A stretch of DNA of 64,000 nucleotides from Symsagittifera roscoffensis (lineage: Eukaryota; Xenacoelomorpha; Acoela; Convolutidae): the NCBI RefSeq assembly GCF_963678635.1, contig NC_087067.1:19960596-20024595 (forward strand). The letters are read 5' to 3'. Under the pieces are notes generated by a model. The model ran no database searches. It saw only the letters and a list, made by a program, of their open reading frames with translations, and had not been told where the DNA came from. The translations under genes were made by a program, and so were the position numbers. Below, in pieces: positions 1 through 10,309 of this stretch. The stretch's first letter is position 1. Every line of letters starts with the position of its first letter.

Positions 1-469
1 TAACCTCACCTAAATTTATGCGAGGTTTCTTTGAGTCAGGGCAAAACACCTTAAAAACACAAAGACTTCACAATTGACCTTTCAATCATACAACACCGTC
101 GTCATTAATTTGCCGATAGAATGTTTAGGCTCAGGTACAAAACCGTTTTATCATCAAATTTCCATTCTCGAAAAAATTTACTTAATTAGAAAAAATTAAA
201 GATTTAACCACAATAAAAAAAAACCACAGCTTTTGGATGGATAATATGTAAGAACAAATAACAGATTCAATAGTTTTTAGAATTGCATTTGAAGAACTAT
301 GAAATACTGGGATAGAGTGTTTTGAAACTGACAGACTCACAAAAACTTTTTTTTTATTTTGTATGTGACAGTTTCTTCTACATTTAATTGCATATAAATC
401 CCAGCTCAGCTAGATATCTTATGTGAATTGGGCTGTAAAAACAATATTGATGAAGACAATATTGTTAAT
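1..469. other. Non-coding AT-rich DNA
   Basis: No open frame of note and no splice-bounded coding segment was seen on either strand. The right edge is the 9-bp direct repeat (ATTGTTAAT, 461-469) that flanks the palindromic element at 470-744. Confidence 0.5.
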
Positions 470-744
470 GAATGTCCCACGTTTCGCCCCACACACATTT
501 CGCCCCTCTTAAATCTATCGGAACATTTCGCCCCTCACACATTTCTCTCCTAATAATTTCACACGTTTCGTCCTCGCACGTTTCGCCACTAATTTCTATC
601 ACAGTTAATTAAAGCCGCGTTCTTAATGTACTTTTTAGGGCGAAAGGTGCCAGTAATTTATGAGGGTCGAAATATGTGAGGGGCGTAATGTGCATCTACA
701 TATAAGAGGGGCAAAACGTGTCAGGGGCAAAATGTGTGAATACC
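470..744. mobile_element. Palindromic MITE-like element with iterated phrase
   Basis: The left half repeats a phrase of the type CACATTTCGCCCC about six times with variation (474-595). The right half repeats the reverse complement (GGGGCAAAATGTGTG type, 635-740). The element can therefore fold into a long imperfect hairpin. It is bracketed by ATTGTTAAT at 461-469 and again at 745-753, which looks like an 8-9 bp target-site duplication; 8 bp is typical of hAT elements. It has no coding capacity, so it would be non-autonomous. The superfamily is a guess from TSD length only. Confidence 0.6.
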
Positions 745-1730
745 ATTGTTAATAAGTCACATTCATTCACTTTTTTCTAGACCGTTTGTTTAATTTATCA
801 AAGCAATTACAACTAAATTTTAGGAGACTTAATGCTAAGACACTTAATGGTGGACTAATTTCTCGTAAAATAAATCACGAGGAGTATGAAAAACTTCTGG
901 TGGTAATTTTGACTCCTTTAATTTTTGAAAAGGATCAAAAATCTGCCTAAAGCTCTCACAGCAACCAAAAAAAACGACTCAACGTTCATCTGCAACATTT
1001 TGGATGTAATTCCAAAATGAAGATGGATGATCAAAGAATTATGGCTATCATTCTATAGGCTTTTATTGTTAATGCGCTAGGACGTAAGGTTTGCAAAATT
1101 GTGATTTTTTTATCCTGCAGATACACTGTCAAACAGTTTCTAAATCTTTAGTACTCCATATTCGGCATCATGTAACTCTCCCAGCGTCGAACTGTTAAAC
1201 TCTGACTCACGCTAACTGACCTCGAAGACTTCTTTAAAAAGTAAAATCATCTCCATCAATTTCAAAATTAAGCAATTTTTCAAGAATCAGTTACGTTATT
1301 ATTACAGAACAATTATAACAAATATTTTACACCAAAAACTTCGATCACCGAAATTGCTTTATTTTCATTTCGACAAATTTTTAATTAAGTTATTTTACTT
1401 CCAGTTAAACAATTTTTATCATGAAATTCAGTACACGACAATCATAATTTCACGCAATATGATACTGCCAATAAAAATTAAAACAAATAAATCAAACTGT
1501 TTTTTATGCCATCTGCCAATCAATGTTGTCCCGTCTGAAGAAAGTGCGCGCTGGGCATTCTCAGTTATGTTTGTTCCTGAAACAAAATTGAACTAATGTT
1601 CCCAATAAGCCAATGATCTCATTGCTTACCCAACTTGCTTACATTGATTACCCAATTTTTTTTTGTTTTTTTTTTTAACTCATTTTTTGAAATAAATGCT
1701 GTCCATCATATCTAATTCCAGGGGCGGATC
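745..1730. other. Non-coding AT-rich DNA
   Basis: Only short chance ORFs are present (for example 1354-1596 +, low-complexity Phe/Ile/Asn). No splice-bounded exon or RNA gene was recognised. Confidence 0.4.
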
Positions 1731-2163
1731 TAGGATTTTCTCGAGGTAGGGGGGGGGGGGCCGGATTTTCAAAAAACTCGAAAACTTTGTCGACCTTTTT
1801 TTTTAGGTCGACAAAATTGATTTTCTGATCTCTGTCAAAGCACTAAAAACACCCTGTTTTAGACAAATTTTCTGCGCCGCTGGCAAAATTTTAAAAAATA
1901 TATGCCAAAAAATGGCGTTTTTAGGCACTTTTGCTTAAAATGTTGACCAAAAAATGGCGTTTTTTCGGCGCGCGCTCCCCCCTCAAATTTAGTAAATATT
2001 GGCGCCAAAGGCGCCTTAAGAAAAATTCAATTTTAGGTTCCCTCCGCCAAAAATGGATATCTCAAAATAGTACAAAGTGGGGACCCCTTGGGTCGGCAGG
2101 TGGTCAAATCCCTGATGGGGGGGGGGGCGGACGACCCCCCCCCCACCTAAATCCGCCCTTTTC
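1731..2163 (+). mobile_element. G-rich TIR element, family G, copy 1
   Basis: The left end reads GGGCGGATCTAGG and the right end, reverse-complemented, reads GGGCGGATTTAGG, so the termini are imperfect inverted repeats. Inside are poly-G (1747-1759) and poly-C runs, a GTCGACC/GGTCGAC pair (about 1788-1812), and phrases such as AAAAATGGCGTTTTT. Related copies lie at 55320-55650 (inverted), 58105-58432, and as a partial copy at 59210-59345. The short ORF at 1931-2170 is a by-product of the repeat. This is a non-autonomous DNA element by structure; the superfamily is not known. Confidence 0.65.
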
Positions 2164-2855
2164 TAATTGACTAATTTCCTACGCAATCACTTCACAAAAC
2201 GTTTAGATATCAGAATATGCTAATATATTGATGTGCATTTAAATAAACAAAAAAACTTCAAATAACCAAAGCTTTTTTTGCACATTTGAACCATTATCCA
2301 ACAAGTAAGAGAACTTTCAGTTCAGACTTCTTGGACTTTTGTCACACAACTCTTGTTAATGTTTTGTCAACTTCTACAAAAACGCTGGTTGTCTCTATGA
2401 GAATTTGTCATGCTCTAGAAAGATTTGAAAAACATCAATTTGTAAAAACTGTCGCCATGCCACGTTAAGTTATTGCGTTGGGTCGAGTTATAAGTTATGA
2501 AGCAAGAAAACATATATTTCTCCCAGAACTAAGAAATTAGAACCACCTATGCAAAAAACGCTTCAGACATTGAATTTAAAAAAGTTTCAGTTGAAAACGT
2601 TTCAGAGTTTGAAGTAAAATAAAAATTCCATGGACCTAGCTTAATTTAACGGCGAAGTCAATCATGAATCATTTTCAAATAAGAAACGTACAGGTTTGTT
2701 TTTACTGCAAACCACTAAGAGTAGTCAACGCTACCAGCTAATTAATCTAACGGTCATGATTGTTCAATGTTATGTACGTTTTGAACCGAAAAAGACGCGA
2801 AAACTGTATGTGAGGGGATCAACCACGTATGTCCCAACATTTACTCTTCTAGGTA
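2164..2855. other. Non-coding AT-rich DNA
   Basis: No feature was recognised. A 60-codon ORF at 2286-2468 (+) has no splice context or motif and is treated as chance. Confidence 0.4.
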
Positions 2856-2860
2856 ACTAT

Positions 2861-2975
2861 TCGAACCATAGATGATGGGTGGATTCGAACCATAGATGAT
2901 GGGTGGATTCGAACCCTGATGAGCGGCGGGAACGACTAGGTTATAATCCGCACGCACGGCCATCAGCAAAAATCA
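2861..2975 (-). repeat. tRNA-derived SINE head with duplicated B box
   Basis: On the minus strand an A-box-like stretch (TGGCCGTGCG, near 2960) is followed about 40 nt later by a good RNA polymerase III B box, GGTTCGAATCC. The B-box segment with its flank (24-bp unit containing ATGATGGGTGGATTCGAACC in plus sense) is repeated in tandem about 2.5 times. A cloverleaf cannot be closed convincingly and there is no clean terminator, so this is a tRNA-derived repeat, not a working tRNA gene. Confidence 0.45.
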
Positions 2976-3381
2976 TGAAGATTTTTTTGCGATCGACAAG
3001 ATTGTATTTTGCTTTAATTTAACTTGTTGTTTGTAGCTGAACAGGCAAAAAATATTTAAAATCATTATTTCTCAAAAATTATAATTCATTTACAAGCTAT
3101 CATTTCTTGTAAGTTCTCACTCAAAACGCTTTTGACATATTAAGCATGATAGATCAACTTAATAGATCAAATTGATCAATTACATGAGAAACAATCATGG
3201 TCTATATCTTTCGACAGTTGGTTGAAACCGATTTTATATTAGACAGCAAAAAATAGAATCAGTTCATAATGTGTGCAGTTTCGATAGTTCCTTTCCCAGT
3301 TCAAAGTTTCAACATTCTCCAGTTTAGTGTCAATATTGCATATCTCTCAAAAGTTTCTCGTTTTAGAATCTCGATTGTGTT

Positions 3382-3419
3382 TTACTGGCTTCCGAAATCT
3401 TGATGGCTGCTTAGGTTCC
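3382..3419 (-). CDS. Candidate terminal coding exon (protease gene 3' end?)
   Basis: The acceptor is ATTACCTTTTAG at 3420-3421, followed by 11 codons (ending SSHQDFGSQ) and TAA at 3382-3384. The exon opens in phase 1, exactly what the exon ending at 3467 requires. It could be the last exon of the serine protease gene or of a separate small gene. The case rests on splice signals and phase alone. Confidence 0.3.
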
Positions 3420-3466
3420 CTAAAAGGTAATGATCAATTTTGATTCCTATGCTGAATTGAACTTAC

Positions 3467-3656
3467 TGCCAGTGCCGTCATTTAAAAATGTGACTTTCAT
3501 GTATCCAGACATTTGATTAGTTTCCACCATACATTTTTTGATAAATGAACAAACCGATTTAATTGAGTGCATTGAGTTCAGAATTGCATCGATTCCTCGA
3601 GAATGAAGACTGCAGGAAATTTGAATTTTTCCCGGAATAATCGTTTTTGGCTGGTG
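3467..3656 (-). CDS. Candidate internal exon, Cys-containing, unrecognised
   Basis: An open frame of about 62 codons without a Met runs from just after a TAA (about 3672) to a strong donor, GCA|GTAAGT, at 3467. The peptide contains spaced cysteines (KIQISCSLHSRG ... SVCSFIKKC ... GYMKVTFLNDGTG) and looks more protein-like than its surroundings. The acceptor side is weak: CACCAG near 3645 has no pyrimidine tract, so the left boundary is approximate. It lies downstream of the protease Ser exon on the same strand and may be a C-terminal extension. No family is recognised. Confidence 0.3.
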
Positions 3657-3978
3657 TTCTTTCGATTCAGTTTAAATAACTCGATGCGTAATTATCACTT
3701 GCTGGACCGATAAACGTCGAAAGTGCATTTTTATTGTGTAGACTACTCTTTCTACCAATCCATTTCCTCTTGTATGGCAGGTCTGAGACTCTAGTTTTTT
3801 GTTTCGAGTTTTGATGCAAGCAAAAACTCAGAGCTAATAATTTCTTGCTCATTAGTAATGGCGAGATTTTTTTGATGCTCCAAATACTGCAAAGACTAAG
3901 AAGCACTTTAGTTCCTGATATTCAGATTAAAAAAACCGTAACAGCTTCAACCAAATAGTATCTGCAGCAATAGCGACC

Positions 3979-4178
3979 NNNNNNNNNNNNNNNNNNNNNN
4001 NNNNNNNNNNNNNNNNNNNNNNNNNNNNNNNNNNNNNNNNNNNNNNNNNNNNNNNNNNNNNNNNNNNNNNNNNNNNNNNNNNNNNNNNNNNNNNNNNNNN
4101 NNNNNNNNNNNNNNNNNNNNNNNNNNNNNNNNNNNNNNNNNNNNNNNNNNNNNNNNNNNNNNNNNNNNNNNNNNNNNN
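3979..4178. other. Assembly gap (200 N)
   Basis: Exactly 200 Ns, a placeholder length, abut a run of C with a few A/G interruptions (4179-4201). The gap probably reflects failure to sequence a G/C homopolymer such as those in the G-rich TIR family. It falls where the C-terminal exon of the S1 protease is expected. Confidence 0.95.
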
Positions 4179-4557
4179 CCCCCCCCCACCCCCCCGCCCC
4201 CTTTCCTTAAATCCTCTACTGAAGCAGAGTTGAGTTTTACGAAAAATTTGCATAAAGAAATTGAAATGTTTCCTGAGCATCAGTTTAAAAATTTACGATT
4301 CAAATTTCGGTTCGTCGTAGTTATTTTTGTTTACAAATCAGATCGAAGTATGATTAATTATTAATGTTCCAATTACCGAAGATATACTTTGGACCCTATT
4401 GTTCAGCGTCTGTTTTTTATTCATATAATTTTAACGAGAACAACCGACTATTTCCTGAAAAAAAGGGGAAAATGCACTGCACTTTGCTTCGTTTATTGAC
4501 ACCTGATAACTTTTGCTCATAGATTGCTGGTCCATATAATGTAATTCCATAAAATAC

Positions 4558-4698
4558 CTAGTCGGTCCATACATTCTACAGGTCCCCCCGAGTCTCCTGA
4601 GCAAGCATCTTTGGGCATTCCCCCTGTCATGCCCCCTGCACAGAACATAGTGGGTCCATAGGATTTGGAAGCACACACATCATCGGGCGCCACTTTCA
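4558..4698 (-). CDS. Trypsin-like serine protease, exon 7 (catalytic Ser)
   Basis: Encodes the nucleophile region of an S1 peptidase: VKVAPDDVC, then MFCAGG, then KDACSGDSGGPVECMD. Ser195 is the S of GDSGGP. The residue six before it is Asp (DACSGDS), the position-189 Asp that gives trypsin-like preference for Lys/Arg. The acceptor is taken as CAGAG|TG at 4699 because this completes the split Val codon left by exon 6 (G|TG); the alternative one dinucleotide upstream runs into a stop. The donor is CTAG|GTATTT at 4558, leaving phase 1. Reading through the donor stops a few codons later, so another exon must supply the C-terminal strand and helix; it is not seen and may be in the gap at 3979-4178. 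Confidence 0.85.
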
Positions 4699-4819
4699 CT
4701 CTGAAACAAAAAAACTCTTAAATCGACGTTGAGAAAGTATAAGTTAACTGATATCTTCGAAGAAGACAATGGGTCGTAGTATCGACTGCAGGAAGCACAT
4801 TATAAGCCATAGTCCATAC

Positions 4820-4945
4820 CTAACTGTCTGCATGGTATTAGGTTTGCGTGTTTGGTAATTGCAGTTACTCCAGGGTCCTCACACGCCCGTCCCCACCCAA
4901 CCGGGTAAACATCTTGCAACGGCTGAGGTGACTCACTTTCATTAA
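4820..4945 (-). CDS. Trypsin-like serine protease, exon 6 (GWG segment)
   Basis: Begins after TTTTTCAG and ends at TTAG|GTATGG. The peptide contains VYPVGWGRACEDPG and HANLIPCRQL, matching the conserved GWG strand of chymotrypsin-fold proteases (chymotrypsin numbering about 140-142) and the following loop with paired cysteines. It opens in phase 1, joining exon 5 to make Pro-Val-Asn, and ends in phase 1. The intron to exon 7 is only 121 bp. Confidence 0.85.
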
Positions 4946-4999
4946 CTGAAAAAGTCTCATGTTCTACTTTCTCGCCGTAAATACTAAGGGGCCCAGCTA

Positions 5000-6220
5000 A
5001 AATTGGACCTGCTTTGATATTTTTGATCTTTATTAAACTGATGCGGGATGCAATTTCATTTACTCAAAAATTGGGCTTCACCCAAAACTTGATTGTTTCT
5101 CTAATACAACAAGAAAGAAAGAAAGAACCTTTATGTGAATTTGGAAATTTCTCAAGGACAACAGTTTTTAGAAAGTATAAGGGGGAGCCGTTTATAAACG
5201 GACGTTTCCCACAACCTGTTACCTCGATTAAACCGTTGATATCACATTCAGTCGGTTAGTTTTGCCAAACTAAACATGATTAAAAAAACCGACAATAAAT
5301 CAAACGTTGAGAAAATCTGGACATATCCGTTTATACATGAGAGCTCATTTCAACCCGCTTTATTTCGAGATAAGTCAAAAAGTTCGAAAATCAAAAACGT
5401 GCCCTTTCCGAGGACAATAACTTGTTACGTAAAAAAAATTGAGTATAGCCGCAGGCGAGCTTTCCACATCCACAACAATTTTCTTTTTTCAAGTGAAGTC
5501 AAAAAATTTGGAAAAACGATCAAAAAATCAAAACTTGGACTTTTTCGAGGGCCATAAACTTGTGTATAAAAAATAAGGCGTAACCATTAATGTAGGGGAA
5601 TTTCTCGGTGTTTTTTTTGATACGTTGAACCCAAACTTCAGATTGGGGCAAATAGTTTTTGAGAAAGGAAAAAAAATGTTTGGGTCATGTATTCCCCACA
5701 GACTTTTTCCAATGCTGTAGAAAGTGAGATATAGAGTGGAGGGTGTGCTGGCTGTAGATGCTGAGAAAATGAAGCTATTTTTTTTGATAAAAAGGGGGAA
5801 AATTCAGAGCAACTCGAAATATTATTTAAAAAAATAAGAAAAAACCGAAACCCTTCATTTCATAATACAAGATCTTTCAAACAAGATTTTGGAAATTTTT
5901 CCAAAAATATAACGTTTTTCCTACAAATTAATAGACGTAGCCATTTATGCACGGAGTCTTCCAACAATGTGTTGCCTCGCTTAAACCCTGATTCTAGATT
6001 CGGCTGGATAATTTTCGAGAAAATCAAAATTGGGCCTACCCGTCAATGCACGGTACCTTCCCACAACCTGTTTTTATCTTTGAATCAAAATTCTCAGATT
6101 TGGGAGGGTAGTTTTCGAGAGAATGATATTCACCCCTCGGACTTGTTCTATAGCTGTAGAAATTAGGGTTAAACTAGAAAAAAGGACCGTCTTATAAGCA
6201 GGCACACAGCGGAGTCAGCG
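5000..6220. repeat. Intronic array of a diverged repeat family (R2)
   Basis: Phrases recur every 150-300 bp: GTAGCCG followed by TTTATGCACGG, then CTTCCCACAACCTGTT, then TCTCAGATTTGGGAG, then GTTTTCGAGAAAATG (for example 5190-5230, 5430-5480, 5935-6010, 6030-6130, 6190-6240). The same family returns at 27590-27920. The short plus-strand ORFs here (5014-5259, 5276-5557, 5969-6166) are read-throughs of this repeat. It fills the intron between protease exons 5 and 6. Confidence 0.55.
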
Positions 6221-6307
6221 GTCTTTCCTTTGATACCAGTTTTTTTTTTGGAAACCGAAAAAAAGAATCTGAGAAAAATAGGGGTAAGTGAAAATAAAAT
6301 GGCATAC

Positions 6308-6427
6308 CTGGAATGGCGAGGGCAGTTGAACCGTCTAGGGTGCGTTTCGTTCGGATGATTGCCAAATCGGATGACGAGTGTTTTATTACATCACTAGACC
6401 CACAGTCAAATAAAATTTCGTATTTAG
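6308..6427 (-). CDS. Trypsin-like serine protease, exon 5 (catalytic Asp)
   Basis: Bounded by TTTTTCAG at 6428-6430 and CCAG|GTATGCC at 6308. The peptide includes FDCGSSDVIKHSSSDLAIIR; the D of SSSDLAIIR is the catalytic Asp102 in the usual DIAL context. The segment between His57 and Asp102 is short for the family. It starts in phase 1 (exon 4 gives C, exon 5 gives CT, making Pro) and ends in phase 1. Confidence 0.88.
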
Positions 6428-6683
6428 CTGAAAAATATGAAAGTAGCTAATCACAATTATAAGAATAGCGTCGCATCTTAAATCAAATACAAATGATCAT
6501 TCAACTTAAATATAAACTATCCACAAACAAAACTGTTTGAATTTGCACGTTAGACAGTTGTTTGAATTTGCACGTTAGACAGTAATTTTTTGCTTGAGGA
6601 AAACAGCATTTTTTTGATGGTTTCTTCAATATTTTAAGTTTTTTTTGAACATTTTCGGCGGGTTTTATAAGGATTAAACTTAC

Positions 6684-6758
6684 GATCTTTTTTGTTCACA
6701 CTGCCATATGATATTTTCCCTTTACAGCTTTTCTCTATGCAATGTTTTGCGGTCAGTA
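6684..6758 (-). CDS. Trypsin-like serine protease, exon 4 (catalytic His)
   Basis: Bounded by TTTTGTTTCAG (6759-6761) and GATC|GTAAGT (6684). It encodes VLTAKHCIEKSCKGKISYGS, in which H of TAKHC is catalytic His57. The near-invariant TAAHC has become TAKHC: residue 56, next to the catalytic His, is Lys, not Ala. The Cys after His pairs in this family with the Cys of the CGG motif, here in exon 3. Phase matches on both sides (G|TA completes Val with exon 3; C|CT completes Pro with exon 5). At 75 bp it is too short to stand out as an ORF. Confidence 0.88.
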
Positions 6759-7106
6759 CTGAAACAAAATATTCAAAATATTAATTTTGAGCTGATTGAT
6801 TTGAATCCAACGCGTGCGATTTTTTCGTTTAAAAGTGCGATAATTTTATTGAAAATCAAAGGTTGTCTTAAAATTTGGAAACAGCTGAAGTCACATAGTA
6901 ATATGTGCACCTTTTCTACAAAATATTGAGTTTTTCATCGGTGGCAAATCATCGAAAACCCTTCATTTTGATAGAGTTTAATTGTTTTTCTTTCAATTTG
7001 TTCGGGATGCAAAATAATTTGTGGGATCCGAAAAGTTAGACGACAAACATATTAGAAGTGATCAAAAATGAATTGAGACATCGATGCAAAACTAAAATTA
7101 AGGGAA

Positions 7107-7620
7107 ACAAGACTGCTCGTATCAGGGTGAAGCCCTGAATGTTCCGACTGCCTTTTAAGGTCTATGAAGCAGAAATATGATGAAAAAATTAAATGTAAAA
7201 AAAATGAAAAAAAAAAATTTAAATTTGAGATTTTTTCTGAAAATCATCCCCCCACACGCCATATAAAGTACAAAAGGATAGATTTCGTTCCTTGTAAAAC
7301 TCAATCATGGCAAATAAGATTAGTTCAACCAATTTGGAACGATTTCTAGGACGGATTAAACCTCCGCTTACGAGTTAATAGCGCGAGTTATATCGCGCGT
7401 TAATTGTCCGAAATTGGCCAAAATGCCAATCTTTAAACCCCCATAACTTTACGACAATTGATCACAGGTGAAATATCTTTTCAAATTTAAGCTCAGGACA
7501 ACATTACCTTTTGAATGATATAAAAAAAATTCCGTCAAAAATGGCTAGTTAAAAAGTCGAAATTTGTCTGAAGAAAAAAAAAACCCACCCGAGCACAAAT
7601 ATTCCGTTACTTTCGTAACA
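7107..7620 (+). repeat. Dispersed repeat R1, copy 1
   Basis: About 510 bp beginning ACTGCTCGTATCAGGG and ending CCCACCCGAGCACAAATATT...GTTACTTTCGTAACA. A near-full-length inverted copy is at 41253-41767. Fragments in the same orientation are at 28603-28665 (left end) and about 34150-34325 (right end). No coding capacity or clear terminal repeats were seen. Confidence 0.7.
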
Positions 7621-8044
7621 ATTAGACGGAATAAAAACCTGCAATCAATGGCACTGCTTTCACATCGATTCAAAGCTCTAGAAAGATTGCCTCGTCTAAC
7701 CTAGTCAATCGTTATCGATTGATGATTAACTCTAAAAGACTTTCAGATTGAGTAAATCGTCTGTTCGTATTGCTATCTAAATTTCGGCCGGCTAGCAATC
7801 AATTTCCGAGCCCAGCCCTGCGGTCTTAGTCTACACCCTATTTTCTCGGTATCAAAAGACCCTATCAGATACTGAAAAAAGATTAGTTGAAGAGCAATTA
7901 TATTTTGTATTCATTCAGTTTGTCTGACTGTAAACAGGCAGAAATTACAACTTCATTTATGTATATATTAGATAAGGAATATCTTTGATTATTGAAAACA
8001 CATTGCAATCACATTCATTACAAAAGATAGGGGAGGGTTCTCAT
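7621..8044. other. Intron sequence, no feature recognised
   Basis: Part of the protease intron between exons 3 and 4. Includes a short LTR-like phrase (CGTCTGTTCGTATTGCTATCTAAATTTCGGCCGG, split here by position 7758-7792) related to the middle of the element A/B LTRs, suggesting an old, decayed LTR fragment. Confidence 0.4.
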
Positions 8045-8064
8045 GCTGGAGGGACCGAATGCTG

Positions 8065-8474
8065 TGAGTTAAGTGTTAAGTTGTATAACTCATAGAGTAA
8101 TTTCGGATAGTGTACACCGTCTGCTCGTCACGCTATCTTAATTTCGGCCGGATAGATTCGTGCAACTTCTTAGTCTAATACCGATCCTAAACTTACACTT
8201 ATATCTACTAGTCTCAGGGTGTTTAACTAGTTTCTGCTAAGCTCATTAGATCTAGAGTATACTGGCTTATTGTGACTGCTGAAGTTCTCTTGGAGAGGTA
8301 ACTAATTTCTACGTTAAATTCAAATCTCTCTGGTGCTGAAATTACAAGTAAATTCAGCACTTACAAATAAGTGGGTTGTTAGTTAGATGGAATATGATTG
8401 GTTAAAACTAAATATTTTATAGTGATAAAATATCTAATTTATCCAATAATAAAATGTAGTTTAGATCAGGTTGC
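8065..8474 (-). repeat. Element A 3' LTR
   Basis: In plus sense it starts TGAGTTAAGTG and ends near GATCAGGTTG. The exact inner end is blurred: the consensus GGTTCCA|CCCATCC has decayed to GGTTGCCCCATCC. The internal side on the minus strand carries GGATGGGG, the only purine-rich candidate polypurine tract. CCAAT motifs and an AATAAG (AATAAA in element B) are in U3/R. Confidence 0.85.
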
Positions 8475-10309
8475 CCCATCCGGGGTTTACAGAGTTTTTT
8501 AGATTTACCTTTCTTTCTGTAATTGAAGGATGGATGATGAACGTTGGTATTTGGCGAACATCATTTTCTTAACCGGTTCCTCTTAAAGAAGAACGTTCCA
8601 GGACGCTGGAATGATGGATATGAAGTTTTTATCTTGTCATTCGACAACGACTGTGATCCCCAATGAAATCAATCTGATTTCAAAATGGTTTGCTATGTCA
8701 GATTTTTCTGTATTAGTAGAGAACTGTTTTGTGTGCAGCCTCGTCTGGGAATGGCGTGAAGATCGTGTTTGGAAGGGATGCCTTGTAATCTCGGATCTGT
8801 ACGTATACTTGAACATCGAGGTGGTCATTGGTCTAGTTCAATGAAGTCCTTTTCTGCGAAGTCAAGTCGTGCTCTAAATCCTTTGAGTCGTGATTGTGGA
8901 CGGCATGTCGGTTATGTTTAGCCATTCTTTTGTTCGAGTGTGATGGGATTGTCTAGTCTTTGGATGTTCGTCTTTTTTGTTGTGTATGATCTATATACTG
9001 CATATTATGATTTACATTTTATAAATTTTTGTTAATTTGGTTTTTAGTCATGATCTTAGTTAGTTGTTTTCACAAAAGCGTTTTATTTTAGTTTAGTTAT
9101 TTTGAAGAGTTACTCACCCTTGAGTACCTCTTATTAAAAATTGAAGTGTGGTCACAAAGCGTGGTGTAGCGCGGTGGGTTAGGCCGGCTATAAGCATGCT
9201 CAGGACGTCCTTCTCTGGTGGGTTAGGCCAGGAGTGGGAGTATGATTTGATGCTGTTTCTTTGGAAGGTCCTGTTATGTGATAACATTTTATGTTGGTTT
9301 TTTCTGGTCTTTCTTATATTACTTTGGTTGTGTCCTTTTTTTCAAAAATCAAATTGTTTTTGGTTTGGGTTTGTCTTACGACTTTTTTGTGTTTTAATAT
9401 TTCTTTCTTAGACTTTACAGTAGTCTTTAAAAGAATAAGTTATCCAGTTTTAAGCTGGGTTAATCCGGTTTGGGTACCGTTGTTTTCTTTTCTTGGTCAT
9501 GCTGTTATTATATGATTTGTGGTGTTTAGTAAGCTGCGTTGGTTAGTTTGGTTTAGTATATAGTTCCTTTCCAACCGGGTTAAAGAAAAGTTTGAAACTT
9601 GTTATTGCTTGTTTGAGTTGTAGTTAGTGAAAACGTGAAACATAAAATCATTATTTAAGCAATTCTTTGTGGGCGAGCTGTGCGAGTTTGGATAGAATTC
9701 TTGTGCGAATGAATGAAAATATTGAAAAGGCTAGTACTGCTTTCTCATTTTAAGAATTCATTGCTTAAAATTGAATTTTACTGCTTTTGGGGAAGTTTAA
9801 AATTATAAATTTTCATCGTGTTTAATTTTACTGCTTCTTGGGGAAATAATTTATAAATGAAATTACTACATTGGGTATGAATTTTATTACGTTATTTAGT
9901 GCGAAAGATTTAGGAGTTTTATTATGAATTAACAAGTTTGTATTTTTATTTGTCTTTTTTCTGTTTTGTAGATGATTATGGTGTGAAGACTAAAAGAATA
10001 AATTAAATATTGATAGAAAATGGTTAGTATAATTTTGAATTTATTAGTTAAAATTATTTTAATTCATATTTACCTTAAATTTATCTGGGAAAAAGCCATG
10101 TGGGAAGATGTCGTGAATCAAGTCTGATGTTGTTAATAACTTGGCTAGTATGCGTATAACATTTTTAGTTTGTAGCAGTGGCTAAAGCAAATGAAGTGCG
10201 TTGATCGTGTGTAGTTCTTCTGTGCCTACTGCGAATTCATGAGGTGTGTTTTGAATTAGGTCGTAAAATTTATGATTATATTTAGTATTAAGAATAAATT
10301 CTAGTATGG
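8475..10309 (-). other. Element A 3' untranslated tail
   Basis: About 1.8 kb of T-rich (plus sense) sequence without a convincing minus-strand ORF. Positions 8475-9947 align with element B 29223-30710, so this block is part of what the deletion derivative kept, hinting at a cis-acting role. Short ORFs on the plus strand (8611-8844, 9148-9411) are antisense to the element and are not supported. Confidence 0.6.

Noticed and set aside
2861-2975. Functional tRNA gene
   Set aside because: The B box is good, but the acceptor and anticodon stems cannot be closed and the B-box segment is tandemly duplicated; better read as a SINE.
5014-6166. Plus-strand ORFs of 65-93 codons
   Set aside because: They run through units of the R2 repeat in an intron and contain no domain.
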